Shown here: positions 27,165-38,069 of the stretch, piece after piece
Position numbering within the stretch: the stretch's first letter is position 1
How the letters are laid out: each line of letters starts with the position of its first letter
NCBI GenBank assembly: GCA_963820795.1
Contig: CAWGBJ010000003.1
Location: forward strand, 265,397 to 329,396
From: Roseiarcus sp963820795
GTDB lineage: Bacteria; Pseudomonadota; Alphaproteobacteria; Rhizobiales; Beijerinckiaceae
Reading direction: 5' to 3'
DNA: 64,000 bases
The notes under the pieces: model-generated
What the model was told of the DNA's origin: nothing
The model's database searches: none
The model's input: only the letters and a program-made list of their open reading frames with translations
Position numbers and translations under genes: made by a program

Positions 27165-28367
27165 ATGAACATCCACGAATACCAGGCCAAGGCGGCGCTC
27201 CGCGCCTTCAGCGCTCCCGTCGCCAACGGATTCCCGGCCCTCAGCCCCGAGGAGGCGGTCGACGGGGCGCGGAAGCTCGGCGGGCCTCTCTGGGTAGTGA
27301 AGAGCCAGATCCACGCCGGCGGCCGCGGGAAAGGACGGTTCAAGGAAGCCTCCGCCGGCGAGAGGGGCGGCGTGCGGCTCGCCCGGTCGATCGAGGAGGT
27401 CAAGGCTTTCGCCGAGCAGATGTTGGGCGCGACGCTGGTGACGGTTCAGACCGGCCCCGCCGGCAAACAGGTCAACCGCCTCTACATCGAAGACGGAGCC
27501 AACATCGACAAAGAGTTCTACCTGTCAGCGCTGGTCGACAGACAGACGAGTCGGATCGCGTTCGTCGTGTCGACGGAAGGCGGCGTCAATATCGAGGATG
27601 TGGCGCACAACACGCCCGAAAAGATCCACAGCTTCACCGTCGACCCGGCAACCGGGATCATGCCCCACCACGGCCGCGTCGCTGCCCGCGCGCTCGGAAT
27701 CAGCGGGGATCTCGCGCGGCAGATCGAGAGCCTCGTCACAAGGCTCTACACGGCCTTCCTCGCGAAAGACATGTCGATGCTGGAGATCAACCCGCTGATC
27801 GTCATGACGAACGGTCAATTACGGGTGCTCGATGCGAAGGTCTCGTTCGACGACAACGCGCTCTACCGCCACCCTGATATCGTGGCCCTGCGCGACGAGA
27901 CCGAAGAGGACGCCAAGGAAATCGAGGCTTCGAAATACGACCTCAACTACATCGCGCTCGACGGCACGATCGGCTGCATGGTCAACGGCGCCGGTCTCGC
28001 CATGGCGACCATGGACATCATCAAGCTTTATGGCGAAAGCCCCGCCAATTTCCTCGACGTCGGCGGCGGCGCCTCGAAGGAGAAGGTGACAGCGGCTTTC
28101 AAGATCATCACCGCCGATCCGAACGTGAAGGGCGTGCTCGTCAATATCTTCGGCGGCATCATGCGCTGCGAGGTCATCGCCGAGGGGGTGATCGCGGCGG
28201 TGAAGGACGTCGGTCTCAAGGTGCCGCTCGTGGTGCGGCTCGAGGGCACGAATGTCGACCTTGGCAAGAAGATCCTGCGCGACTCGGGCCTAAACGTCAT
28301 CCCCGCGGACGATCTCGACGACGCAGCGCAGAAGATCGTTAACGCGGTAAAAGGGCGGCCGGACTGA
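27165..28367 (+). CDS. sucC: Succinyl-CoA synthetase beta subunit
   Basis: 400 aa from the ATG at 27165 (MNIHEYQAKAALRAF), the canonical family start. It has an N-terminal ATP-grasp domain (VVKSQIHAGGRGKGRFKEA) and a CoA-ligase C-terminal domain (GSIGCMVNGAGLAMATMDI-like block; ANFLDVGGGASKEKV; VNIFGGIMRC). With SucD it makes ATP or GTP from succinyl-CoA. It is followed by a hairpin and then sucD. Confidence 0.96.
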   Translation: MNIHEYQAKAALRAFSAPVANGFPALSPEEAVDGARKLGGPLWVVKSQIHAGGRGKGRFKEASAGERGGVRLARSIEEVKAFAEQMLGATLVTVQTGPAGKQVNRLYIEDGANIDKEFYLSALVDRQTSRIAFVVSTEGGVNIEDVAHNTPEKIHSFTVDPATGIMPHHGRVAARALGISGDLARQIESLVTRLYTAFLAKDMSMLEINPLIVMTNGQLRVLDAKVSFDDNALYRHPDIVALRDETEEDAKEIEASKYDLNYIALDGTIGCMVNGAGLAMATMDIIKLYGESPANFLDVGGGASKEKVTAAFKIITADPNVKGVLVNIFGGIMRCEVIAEGVIAAVKDVGLKVPLVVRLEGTNVDLGKKILRDSGLNVIPADDLDDAAQKIVNAVKGRPD

Positions 28368-28387
28368 ACGGGGCCGCCTTTGCTTTT
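28354..28387 (+). terminator. Hairpin with T-rich tail between sucC and sucD
   Basis: GGCGGCC (28354-28360) pairs with GGCCGCC (28372-28378), followed by TTTGCTTTT. The sucC stop lies in the loop. It could be a partial terminator tuning sucC/sucD expression, or an mRNA 3'-stabilising structure. Since sucD follows in the same direction, full termination is unlikely. Confidence 0.4.
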
Positions 28388-28423
28388 CGCAGACCAGCAA
28401 CCATATCTTGGTGAAAGTTCGGC

Positions 28424-29311
28424 ATGTCCATTCTCGTCAACGCGAACACCAAGGTGATCACCCAGGGCTTCACCGGGAAGAATGGCACGTTCCATTCCGA
28501 GCAGGCGATGGCCTATGGCACCAAACTGGTGGGCGGCACCTCGCCGGGCAAGGGCGGCTCGATTCATCTCGGACTGCCGGTCTTCGACACGGTGGCGGAG
28601 GCGCGCCAGGAGACCGGCGCCGACGCGAGCGTAATCTATGTGCCGCCTCCGGGCGCGGCGGACGCAATTTGCGAGGCGATCGACGCGGAGATGCCGCTCG
28701 TCGTCTGCATCACAGAGGGCATTCCGGTGCTCGACATGATGCGGGTCAAGCGCGCCTTGCAGGGGTCGAAGTCGACTCTGGTCGGACCAAACTGCCCCGG
28801 CGTCATGACGGCGGGCGAGTGCAAGATCGGCATCATGCCCGGCAACATTTTCTCGCGCGGCAGCGTCGGCGTCGTCTCGCGCTCCGGAACGCTGACCTAT
28901 GAGGCGGTATTCCAGACGACGCGCGAGGGCCTCGGCCAGACCACGGCTGTCGGCATCGGCGGCGACCCGATCAAAGGGATGGAGTTCATCGACGTGATCG
29001 AGATGTTTCTCGCCGATCCTTTAACCAAGTCGATTGTGATGATCGGCGAGATCGGCGGCCAGGCCGAGGAGGACGCGGCGCAGTTCGTCAAGGACGAGGC
29101 TAGGCGGGGCCGCTCGAAGCCGATTGTCGGATTCATCGCCGGCCGCACCGCCCCGTCAGGCCGTCGCATGGGCCACGCCGGAGCGATCATCGCGGGCGGC
29201 AAGGGCGGCGCGGAAGATAAGATCGCCGCTATGGAATCCGCCGGCATCCACGTCTCGCCCTCGCCCGCCCGCCTTGGCAAGACACTCATCGATGTGTTTC
29301 AGGGCAAGTAG
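28424..29311 (+). CDS. sucD: Succinyl-CoA synthetase alpha subunit
   Basis: 295 aa, full length. The N-terminal CoA-binding Rossmann domain (MSILVNANTKVITQGFTG; VYVPPPGAAD) is followed by the ligase domain. The phosphorylated active-site His is in GRRMGHAGAIIAGGKGGA. It forms the heterotetramer with SucC. It is 12 bases upstream of sucA. Confidence 0.96.
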   Translation: MSILVNANTKVITQGFTGKNGTFHSEQAMAYGTKLVGGTSPGKGGSIHLGLPVFDTVAEARQETGADASVIYVPPPGAADAICEAIDAEMPLVVCITEGIPVLDMMRVKRALQGSKSTLVGPNCPGVMTAGECKIGIMPGNIFSRGSVGVVSRSGTLTYEAVFQTTREGLGQTTAVGIGGDPIKGMEFIDVIEMFLADPLTKSIVMIGEIGGQAEEDAAQFVKDEARRGRSKPIVGFIAGRTAPSGRRMGHAGAIIAGGKGGAEDKIAAMESAGIHVSPSPARLGKTLIDVFQGK

Positions 29312-29323
29312 GGGGCCCGCTCC

Positions 29324-32287
<2,964 letters not shown>

Positions 32288-32307
32288 CGCGAAGCCAGGA
32301 ATACGAA

Positions 32308-32643
32308 ATGCCGCACTTCTTGTGCAAGTTGAAGCCGCCCCGGCCGACGTTTTTGACCGACATGACCGCAGAGGAAGCGGTTATTATGCGGGGCCACCGC
32401 GAGTACTGGATGCCGCGGGTCGAGACTGGCGTCGTCATCGCGATGGGGCCGGTCGCGGATCCGACCGGCTCCTATGGCGTGGCGATCGTCGAGGCGCCAT
32501 CGCTCGCGGCGCTCCAGGCGATGCAGGCCCACGATCCCGCGATCCGGTCCGAGCGCGGGTTCGTCTACGAGAGCTTTCCGATGCCGATGATCGCCGTGCG
32601 GCCAAGCCTGCCGCTCGCGCCTGTCACGTCCGTAACACCCTGA
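32308..32643 (+). CDS. YciI-like family protein
   Basis: 111 aa from the ATG at 32308, with AGGA upstream. It is a YCII-type ferredoxin-like fold, with MTAEEAVIMRGHREYWMPR containing the family's conserved His/Asp-type positions and VEAPSLAALQAMQAHDPA. Family members are small stand-alone domains; some dehydrohalogenate chloro-compounds, but most have no known role. It lies between sucA and sucB, 20 and 32 bases from each, and so is in the operon. A link to 2-oxoglutarate dehydrogenase is unproven. Confidence 0.75.
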   Translation: MPHFLCKLKPPRPTFLTDMTAEEAVIMRGHREYWMPRVETGVVIAMGPVADPTGSYGVAIVEAPSLAALQAMQAHDPAIRSERGFVYESFPMPMIAVRPSLPLAPVTSVTP

Positions 32644-32675
32644 GTTGAGAAGGGCGCCTCGCGGCGCGACCGACA

Positions 32676-33905
32676 ATGGCGATTGAAATCCGCGTCCCCG
32701 CGCTCGGCGAGTCGATCAGCGAAGCGACGGTCGGCAAGTGGTTCAAGAAGGCAGGCGAAGCCGTGCGGGCCGACGAGCCGCTGGTCGAACTCGAGACCGA
32801 CAAGGTGACCCTTGAGGTCCCCGCGCCCGGGGCTGGCGTCTTGAGCGAGATCGCCGCCGAAACCGGCCAGACGGTCGCCATCGGCGCGCTGCTCGGCCAG
32901 CTCTCCGGTGGGGCCGCTGCGACGGTTCCAACCCAGGCCGGGGTGTCCAAGGCCGCTGCGGCGTCCGGCCCCGGCGCAGCGATGCCGCCCGCGCCCTCAG
33001 CTTCCAAGATTGCGGCCGAGAACAGGATCAATCTCGACGCCGTCGTCGGCAGCGGCAAACGCGGCCAGGTGCTGAAAGGCGACGTGCTCGCGATCGTGGC
33101 CACGGCCTCGGCGCCGGCGCCCGCCGTGGCGCGCGCTCCCGCTTCTTCCCCTGCCCCTGCGTCGGTTTCCGTGCCCCAGGCCCGGGTCTCGACGCCCGAC
33201 GACAGCATGCGCGAAGAGCGTGTGCGGATGACGAAGCTGCGCCAGACAATCGCGCGCCGCCTGAAGGACGCGCAGAACACTGCCGCGATGCTGACGACCT
33301 TCAACGAGGTCGACATGACCGAGGTGATGGCGCTACGCGCCCGCTACAAGGATGCCTTCGAAAAGAAGCACGGCGCCAAGCTTGGCTTCATGGGCTTCTT
33401 CGTGAAGGCCTGCGTCCAGGCGCTGAAGGAGGTTCCGGCCGTCAACGCGGAGATCGATGGCGCAGACCTCGTCTATAAGAACTACTATCACACCGGCATC
33501 GCGGTCGGCACTGACAAGGGGCTCATCGTGCCGGTGGTCCGCGACTGCGACAAGCTGTCGATCGCCGAGATCGAGAAGGCGATCGCGGATCTGGGCCGGC
33601 GCGCGCGCGACGGCCAGCTCAAACTCGAGGAGCTGCAGGGGGGCACCTTCACCATCACCAACGGCGGCATCTACGGGTCCCTGATGTCGACGCCGATCCT
33701 CAACGCGCCGCAATCGGGCATCCTAGGCATGCACAAGATCCAGGAGCGCCCGGTCGCCGTCGCGGGCAAGGTGGAGATCCGCCCGATGATGTATCTGGCG
33801 CTGAGCTACGATCATCGCGTCGTCGACGGCAAGGAGGCGGTAACCTTTCTGGTGCGGGTCAAGGAGGCGCTGGAGGATCCCGCGCGGTTGGTGCTCGACC
33901 TCTGA
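32676..33905 (+). CDS. sucB: 2-oxoglutarate dehydrogenase E2 (dihydrolipoyl succinyltransferase)
   Basis: 409 aa. A single N-terminal lipoyl domain (1-78) has the lipoyl-Lys in ELETDKVTLEVPAP. An Ala/Pro linker leads to the E1/E3-binding domain (~108-145, ASKIAAENRINLDAVVGSG). A second Ala/Pro linker leads to the catalytic core, with LSYDHRVVDGKEAV carrying the active His and Asp. It forms the complex core. It is co-directional with sucA and lpd. Confidence 0.96.
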   Translation: MAIEIRVPALGESISEATVGKWFKKAGEAVRADEPLVELETDKVTLEVPAPGAGVLSEIAAETGQTVAIGALLGQLSGGAAATVPTQAGVSKAAAASGPGAAMPPAPSASKIAAENRINLDAVVGSGKRGQVLKGDVLAIVATASAPAPAVARAPASSPAPASVSVPQARVSTPDDSMREERVRMTKLRQTIARRLKDAQNTAAMLTTFNEVDMTEVMALRARYKDAFEKKHGAKLGFMGFFVKACVQALKEVPAVNAEIDGADLVYKNYYHTGIAVGTDKGLIVPVVRDCDKLSIAEIEKAIADLGRRARDGQLKLEELQGGTFTITNGGIYGSLMSTPILNAPQSGILGMHKIQERPVAVAGKVEIRPMMYLALSYDHRVVDGKEAVTFLVRVKEALEDPARLVLDL

Positions 33906-34051
33906 TGCGCAACAAGCGGTAAGCCGCGTTAGAGGGACCCGGAAGCGAGCTGACGTATCTTGAACTGGGCATTCTCTTCGGGGTGGCGCATGCGCTCTGC
34001 CAGGCACGAACGGCGCAGCCGGCGCCGTCGCTCCAGCACGAGAGATAATGA

Positions 34052-35449
34052 ATGAACTATGATCTTGTCGTCATAGGCGCGGGCCCGGGTGGTTACGTCT
34101 GTGCGATCCGCGCGGCCCAACTCGGCATGAAGGTGGCCGTCGTTGACAAAGGCAAGACGCTCGGCGGCACTTGCCTCAACATCGGCTGCATTCCTTCAAA
34201 GGCGTTGCTCTATGCGACCGAGATGTTCGAAGAGGCTGGACACCACCTCGGCCCGCTTGGCGTCGTTGTGGCCCCGCCCAAGCTCGATCTCGTGATGATG
34301 ATGAAGCACAAGGACGACACCGTGGCCGCCAACGTCAACGGCGTCGCTTTTCTCTTCAAGAAGAACAAGATCGATTGGGTCAAGGGCGAGGGCCTCATCG
34401 CCGCGCCTGGTAGGGTTGTGGTCAAGGGCGAGGACGGAAACGAGAACACGCTTGAGGCGAAGGCGATCGTCATCGCCACGGGTTCCGACGTCGCGCGCCT
34501 GCCCGGCGTCGAGATCGATGAGAAGACGGTCATCTCCTCGACGGGCGCGCTTAGTCTGGCTAAGCCCCCGAAGAAACTGATTGTCGTCGGCGCCGGCATA
34601 ATCGGCCTCGAACTCGGCTCTGTCTGGCGCCGCGTCGGGGCCGAGGTCACGGTAGTGGAGTTCCTCGACCGCATCCTTCCCGGCATGGACGGTGAGATCG
34701 CCAAGCAGTTCCAGCGGCTTCTGGAAAAGCAGGGCTTCACGTTCCGTCTCGGCCACAAAGTGGCGAAGGTCGAGAAAGTGGGCGAAGCCGTGAAGGCGAC
34801 GATCGAGCCCACTGGCGGAGGCGAGCCGCAGACGATGGAGGCCGACGTCGTGCTGGTCGCGATCGGGCGGCGTCCGTACACTCGGAACCTCGGGCTTGAG
34901 GCGCTCGGGGTCGCGATGGAGCGCGGCGTGGTCGTCGTCGATGACCATTTCGCCACCAACGTTCCCGGCGTCTATGCGATCGGCGATGTGATTCGCGGAC
35001 CGATGCTGGCGCATAAGGCGGAAGACGAGGGCGTGGCGGTGGCCGAAAACCTGGCTGGGCAGGCGGGTCATGTCAACTACAGCGCCATTCCCGGAGTCGT
35101 CTATACGAGCCCGGAGATTGCCGCGGTCGGCAAGACCGAGGACGAACTGAAGGCCGAAGGCGTCGCATACAAGATCGGCAAGTTTCCCTTCACCGCCAAC
35201 GGACGCGCCCGGGCGATGCGGCATACGGAGGGCTTCGTGAAGATTCTCGCCGACGCCGCGACCGACCGGGTTCTGGGCGTGCATATCATGGGCTTCGGGG
35301 CTGGCGAGATGATCCACGAAGCGGTGGTGCTGATGGAATTTGGCGGGTCGGCGGAAGACCTCGCTCGCACCTGCCACGCGCATCCGACGATGTCGGAAGC
35401 TGTCAAGGAAGCCGCGATGGCGGTCGACAAACGCGCGATCCACATTTAG
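34052..35449 (+). CDS. lpdA: Dihydrolipoyl dehydrogenase (E3)
   Basis: 465 aa. It has the FAD-binding motif VVIGAGPGGYVCAIRAAQLG, the redox disulfide in GGTCLNIGCIPSKALL, the NAD-binding motif VVGAGIIGLELGSVWRRVG, the second FAD motif VYAIGDVIRGPMLAHKAEDEG, and the C-terminal active-site His-Glu in CHAHPTMSEAVKEAA. It reoxidises lipoyl groups of SucB. Genomic placement after sucB indicates it serves the 2-oxoglutarate complex, though E3 is often shared. The sucB-lpd gap is 146 bases, so it may have its own promoter. Confidence 0.96.
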   Translation: MNYDLVVIGAGPGGYVCAIRAAQLGMKVAVVDKGKTLGGTCLNIGCIPSKALLYATEMFEEAGHHLGPLGVVVAPPKLDLVMMMKHKDDTVAANVNGVAFLFKKNKIDWVKGEGLIAAPGRVVVKGEDGNENTLEAKAIVIATGSDVARLPGVEIDEKTVISSTGALSLAKPPKKLIVVGAGIIGLELGSVWRRVGAEVTVVEFLDRILPGMDGEIAKQFQRLLEKQGFTFRLGHKVAKVEKVGEAVKATIEPTGGGEPQTMEADVVLVAIGRRPYTRNLGLEALGVAMERGVVVVDDHFATNVPGVYAIGDVIRGPMLAHKAEDEGVAVAENLAGQAGHVNYSAIPGVVYTSPEIAAVGKTEDELKAEGVAYKIGKFPFTANGRARAMRHTEGFVKILADAATDRVLGVHIMGFGAGEMIHEAVVLMEFGGSAEDLARTCHAHPTMSEAVKEAAMAVDKRAIHI

Positions 35450-35458
35450 CTTTTTTCT

Positions 35459-36262
35459 ATGCCGACAGGGGCGACGACCTTCAGAAACGAATGCTCCCGT
35501 ATTGCGGGCACTGCGCCCGCCGCCGTGGCGATTATCGGCGCCACTCTGACCGTTGGGCCAGTCAGGGCGGATCCGATGGCCCTGTGGCGAATCGTGCACG
35601 ACCATTGCATGCCGAACGTCGAGGCGGGGAAGGGCCCGAGCCCGTGCGAAACCGTCTATTCGAGCGACCATCCCGCGCAGGGCGTTGCGATCCTCAAGGA
35701 CCTCGTTGGCGTTGCCCAGATGCTCGCTATCCCGACGAGGCGCATCACTGGCATCGAAGACCCGCAGATGCTCGAGCCAGATGCGCCGAAAGTCTTCGCT
35801 GACGGATGGAAGGGCAAGGCCTTCGTGGAGGCGCGCCTCGGCAAGCAGTTGCCGCGCGAGGCGGTCGCGCTCGCGATCAACTCTAAATGGGCGCGCACCC
35901 AGGACCAGTTGCACGTCCATGTCGATTGCGCCGCCCAATCCGTCGTCAAGATCCTGGCGGGCTATCGTTCTGCGCTCGACGCGCATTGGCGCCCGATGAC
36001 GGAAGCTCTCAAAGGCCGGGTTTATTTTGCCCGCCGGCTCGATTCAAGCGATCTCGAAGGCGTTCAGCCGCTTCGCCTTCTTGCTGAGGAACTCGAGGGC
36101 GCAAAGCGGCATATGGGCGATTACAGCCTCGCCGCCATCGGCGCGGATTTCACTGGAACGCCAGGCTTCGTGCTGCTTGCCGACAGTTTCTCCCTTGAGG
36201 GGGGCGGTCACGCCGAGGACATCCAGGACCACGGTTGCGAAATTGCCAATTCTGCGCCATGA
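35459..36262 (+). CDS. cdh: CDP-diacylglycerol diphosphatase
   Basis: 267 aa, starting 10 bases after lpdA. A hydrophobic N-terminal segment (AAVAIIGATLTVGPVRA) serves as signal or anchor. Family blocks are LWRIVHDHCMPN, CETVY, KDLVGVAQMLAIPTRRITGIEDPQML, and the HIT-like catalytic stretch LAINSKWARTQDQLHVHVDC. It hydrolyses CDP-diacylglycerol to CMP and phosphatidate in the inner membrane or periplasm. The close spacing to lpdA may be coincidental, since the functions are unrelated. Confidence 0.88.
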   Translation: MPTGATTFRNECSRIAGTAPAAVAIIGATLTVGPVRADPMALWRIVHDHCMPNVEAGKGPSPCETVYSSDHPAQGVAILKDLVGVAQMLAIPTRRITGIEDPQMLEPDAPKVFADGWKGKAFVEARLGKQLPREAVALAINSKWARTQDQLHVHVDCAAQSVVKILAGYRSALDAHWRPMTEALKGRVYFARRLDSSDLEGVQPLRLLAEELEGAKRHMGDYSLAAIGADFTGTPGFVLLADSFSLEGGGHAEDIQDHGCEIANSAP

Positions 36263-36379
36263 TTTCGCCGGGTCTGCTCCAACAGACCTCCGGGGCGTAA
36301 TCCCAAATTAAAGGTTCGCCGACGGGACGGTAGCCCGTCGAGGCCGTTGCGCGCCGGACGCCAGGAGGGGGGCGGTACG

Positions 36380-36910
36380 ATGCGGCTGATTCTTGGGACC
36401 CTGATGGCGCTGGGGATTCTGATCACCACTCAGACCCCCGCTTTCGCAGTCGTCCACATCGAGATCGATCTCACCTCGCAGACAATGCACGTGCGAGCCG
36501 ATTCAGGGGCAGCTTATGCTTGGCCCATTTCTTCCGGCCGAAGCGGCCACTTGACGCCGCGCGGGGTATTTCGGCCGCGGGCGCTATACACAATGGTTCA
36601 CTCGGCCAAATACGGCAACGCGCCAATGCCACATTCGATCTTCTTCTACGGCCAATACGCAATCCACGGCACCACCGCGGTTGGCTCGCTCGGCCATCCG
36701 GCCTCACACGGATGCATCCGTCTTTCGCCGGAGCACGCCGCAACCCTTTTTGTGATGGTCCAAGCCCAGGGCGCTGCGATCCGGATCGTTGGCGCGACGG
36801 AAACCAACGTCGCTCACCGTGGTCACAGGTCCGATTCAGCGCTTGCTTTTGCGCCCGTCCGTCACACTCGGACGCTCAATCAGTGGGCGCGTAATCCGCT
36901 CGCGCGGTAA
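36380..36910 (+). CDS. L,D-transpeptidase (YkuD domain)
   Basis: 176 aa from the ATG at 36380, which has AGGAGG 11 bases upstream. The signal peptide MRLILGTLMALGILITTQTPAFA is cleaved near residue 23. The YkuD domain has YAIHGTTAVGSLGHPASHGC with the catalytic HGCIR motif (IRLSPEHA). It cross-links peptidoglycan stems (3-3) or attaches proteins to the wall in the periplasm. A C-terminal basic tail of about 40 residues has no recognised motif. Confidence 0.88.
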   Translation: MRLILGTLMALGILITTQTPAFAVVHIEIDLTSQTMHVRADSGAAYAWPISSGRSGHLTPRGVFRPRALYTMVHSAKYGNAPMPHSIFFYGQYAIHGTTAVGSLGHPASHGCIRLSPEHAATLFVMVQAQGAAIRIVGATETNVAHRGHRSDSALAFAPVRHTRTLNQWARNPLAR

Positions 36911-37111
36911 CGCCTCGCCCGCCCGGGACCGCGCGTGCTGTGGTCAATCGACTGAGTTCAAGAGCGGCGCAACAATCTACATGGGCGGTTGGTATCCCAC
37001 GAGGGCCGTCCACCGCTCGTATTTGCTCGATAGCGAACTCGTTTGATGTCGCGTTTTCGATCCGGTTGGTCTATCAGGCCGATCAACGAATGTCGTTTGA
37101 GGAGGCCTTTG

Positions 37112-37981
37112 GTGCAGAGACGTCAATTCCTTGCCGGCGCAGCCGGGCTGGTCGGAGGCGCGCTCGCGCCGCGCTCCGCCCTGGCGGATGTGCCGACGCC
37201 GTTCACGTTCGAGATGATGCCGCCGATGGACAACCGTCAAAAGTTCATCGCCTGGGGCGTCGCGCAGCGCGGTGAGGATCCAAAGTATTTAGGCGAACGA
37301 TTCGACCGGTTCGGCGCCATGGTGCGCAACGAGGACCTGGTCAACGATCGCAACAAGCGCGCATTCCTTCTGACCCCGCGCGAAAAATTCGTGCTCAAGC
37401 AGAATCTTTCGCGCGCCTATGACCACGCCTTTCTCGACATCGGATACGGCGTAACGATCTCCGGCCCACACATTGTCGGACGCATGACTTCGAACATCGA
37501 TCCGAAGCAAGGCGAGAGGGTGCTCGAGGTCGGCACCGGCTCCGGCTACCAGTCCGCCTATCTCTCGCATCTTACCGACAAGGTCTATACGATCGAGATC
37601 ATCAAGCCGCTCGCCGAGCGTACGCGCGGGATCTACGATCAATTGATCAAAGACGGGTATACCGAGTTTTCCTCCATCACCTCGAAGGCGGCCGACGGCT
37701 ATTACGGCTGGGAGGAATTCGCTCCTTTCGACAAGATCATCGTGACCTGCGGCATCGATCATGTTCCCCCGCCTCTGCTGCAGCAACTAAAGGCCAGCGG
37801 GATCATGGTCATTCCCGTTGGACCGCCGGGGGCTCAGCGTGTCCTGAAAGTCGTCAAGACCGAGAACCCCGACGGCCAGATGACGGTTGCCCGATCCGAT
37901 ATCTATGGCGGACGCATCGTTCCGTTCGTGCCTTTCACCAAGCTCGAAGGCGATCAGATCGTCGGCACCCATAACAACTAG
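37112..37981 (+). CDS. Tat-exported protein-L-isoaspartate methyltransferase homologue
   Basis: 289 aa from a GTG at 37112, chosen because GAGGAGG (37099-37105) lies just upstream and the product then begins with a twin-arginine signal, QRRQFLAGAAGLVGGALAPRSALA. Frames opening at 37043 lack this site. The rest is a Pcm-type SAM methyltransferase, with VLEVGTGSGYQSAYLSHL (motif I), YTIEIIKPLAE and PFDKIIVTCGIDHVPPPLLQQL. Cytosolic Pcm repairs isoaspartyl residues with SAM. An exported version is odd because SAM is cytosolic. It lies 88 bases upstream of the membrane spermidine-synthase-like gene. Confidence 0.82.
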   Translation: MQRRQFLAGAAGLVGGALAPRSALADVPTPFTFEMMPPMDNRQKFIAWGVAQRGEDPKYLGERFDRFGAMVRNEDLVNDRNKRAFLLTPREKFVLKQNLSRAYDHAFLDIGYGVTISGPHIVGRMTSNIDPKQGERVLEVGTGSGYQSAYLSHLTDKVYTIEIIKPLAERTRGIYDQLIKDGYTEFSSITSKAADGYYGWEEFAPFDKIIVTCGIDHVPPPLLQQLKASGIMVIPVGPPGAQRVLKVVKTENPDGQMTVARSDIYGGRIVPFVPFTKLEGDQIVGTHNN

Positions 37982-38069
37982 CCTTCAACCGATCTTTCGA
38001 TGCAAGCAGCCTCCGCCTTAAAAGAGCGCCGCTTCTTCGGCATGACGGGCTAGCGCGAATCAGGACTCC

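Noticed and set aside
25850..27403. Long minus-strand frame opposite mdh
   Set aside because: It is the reverse-frame shadow of mdh; mdh carries all family motifs.
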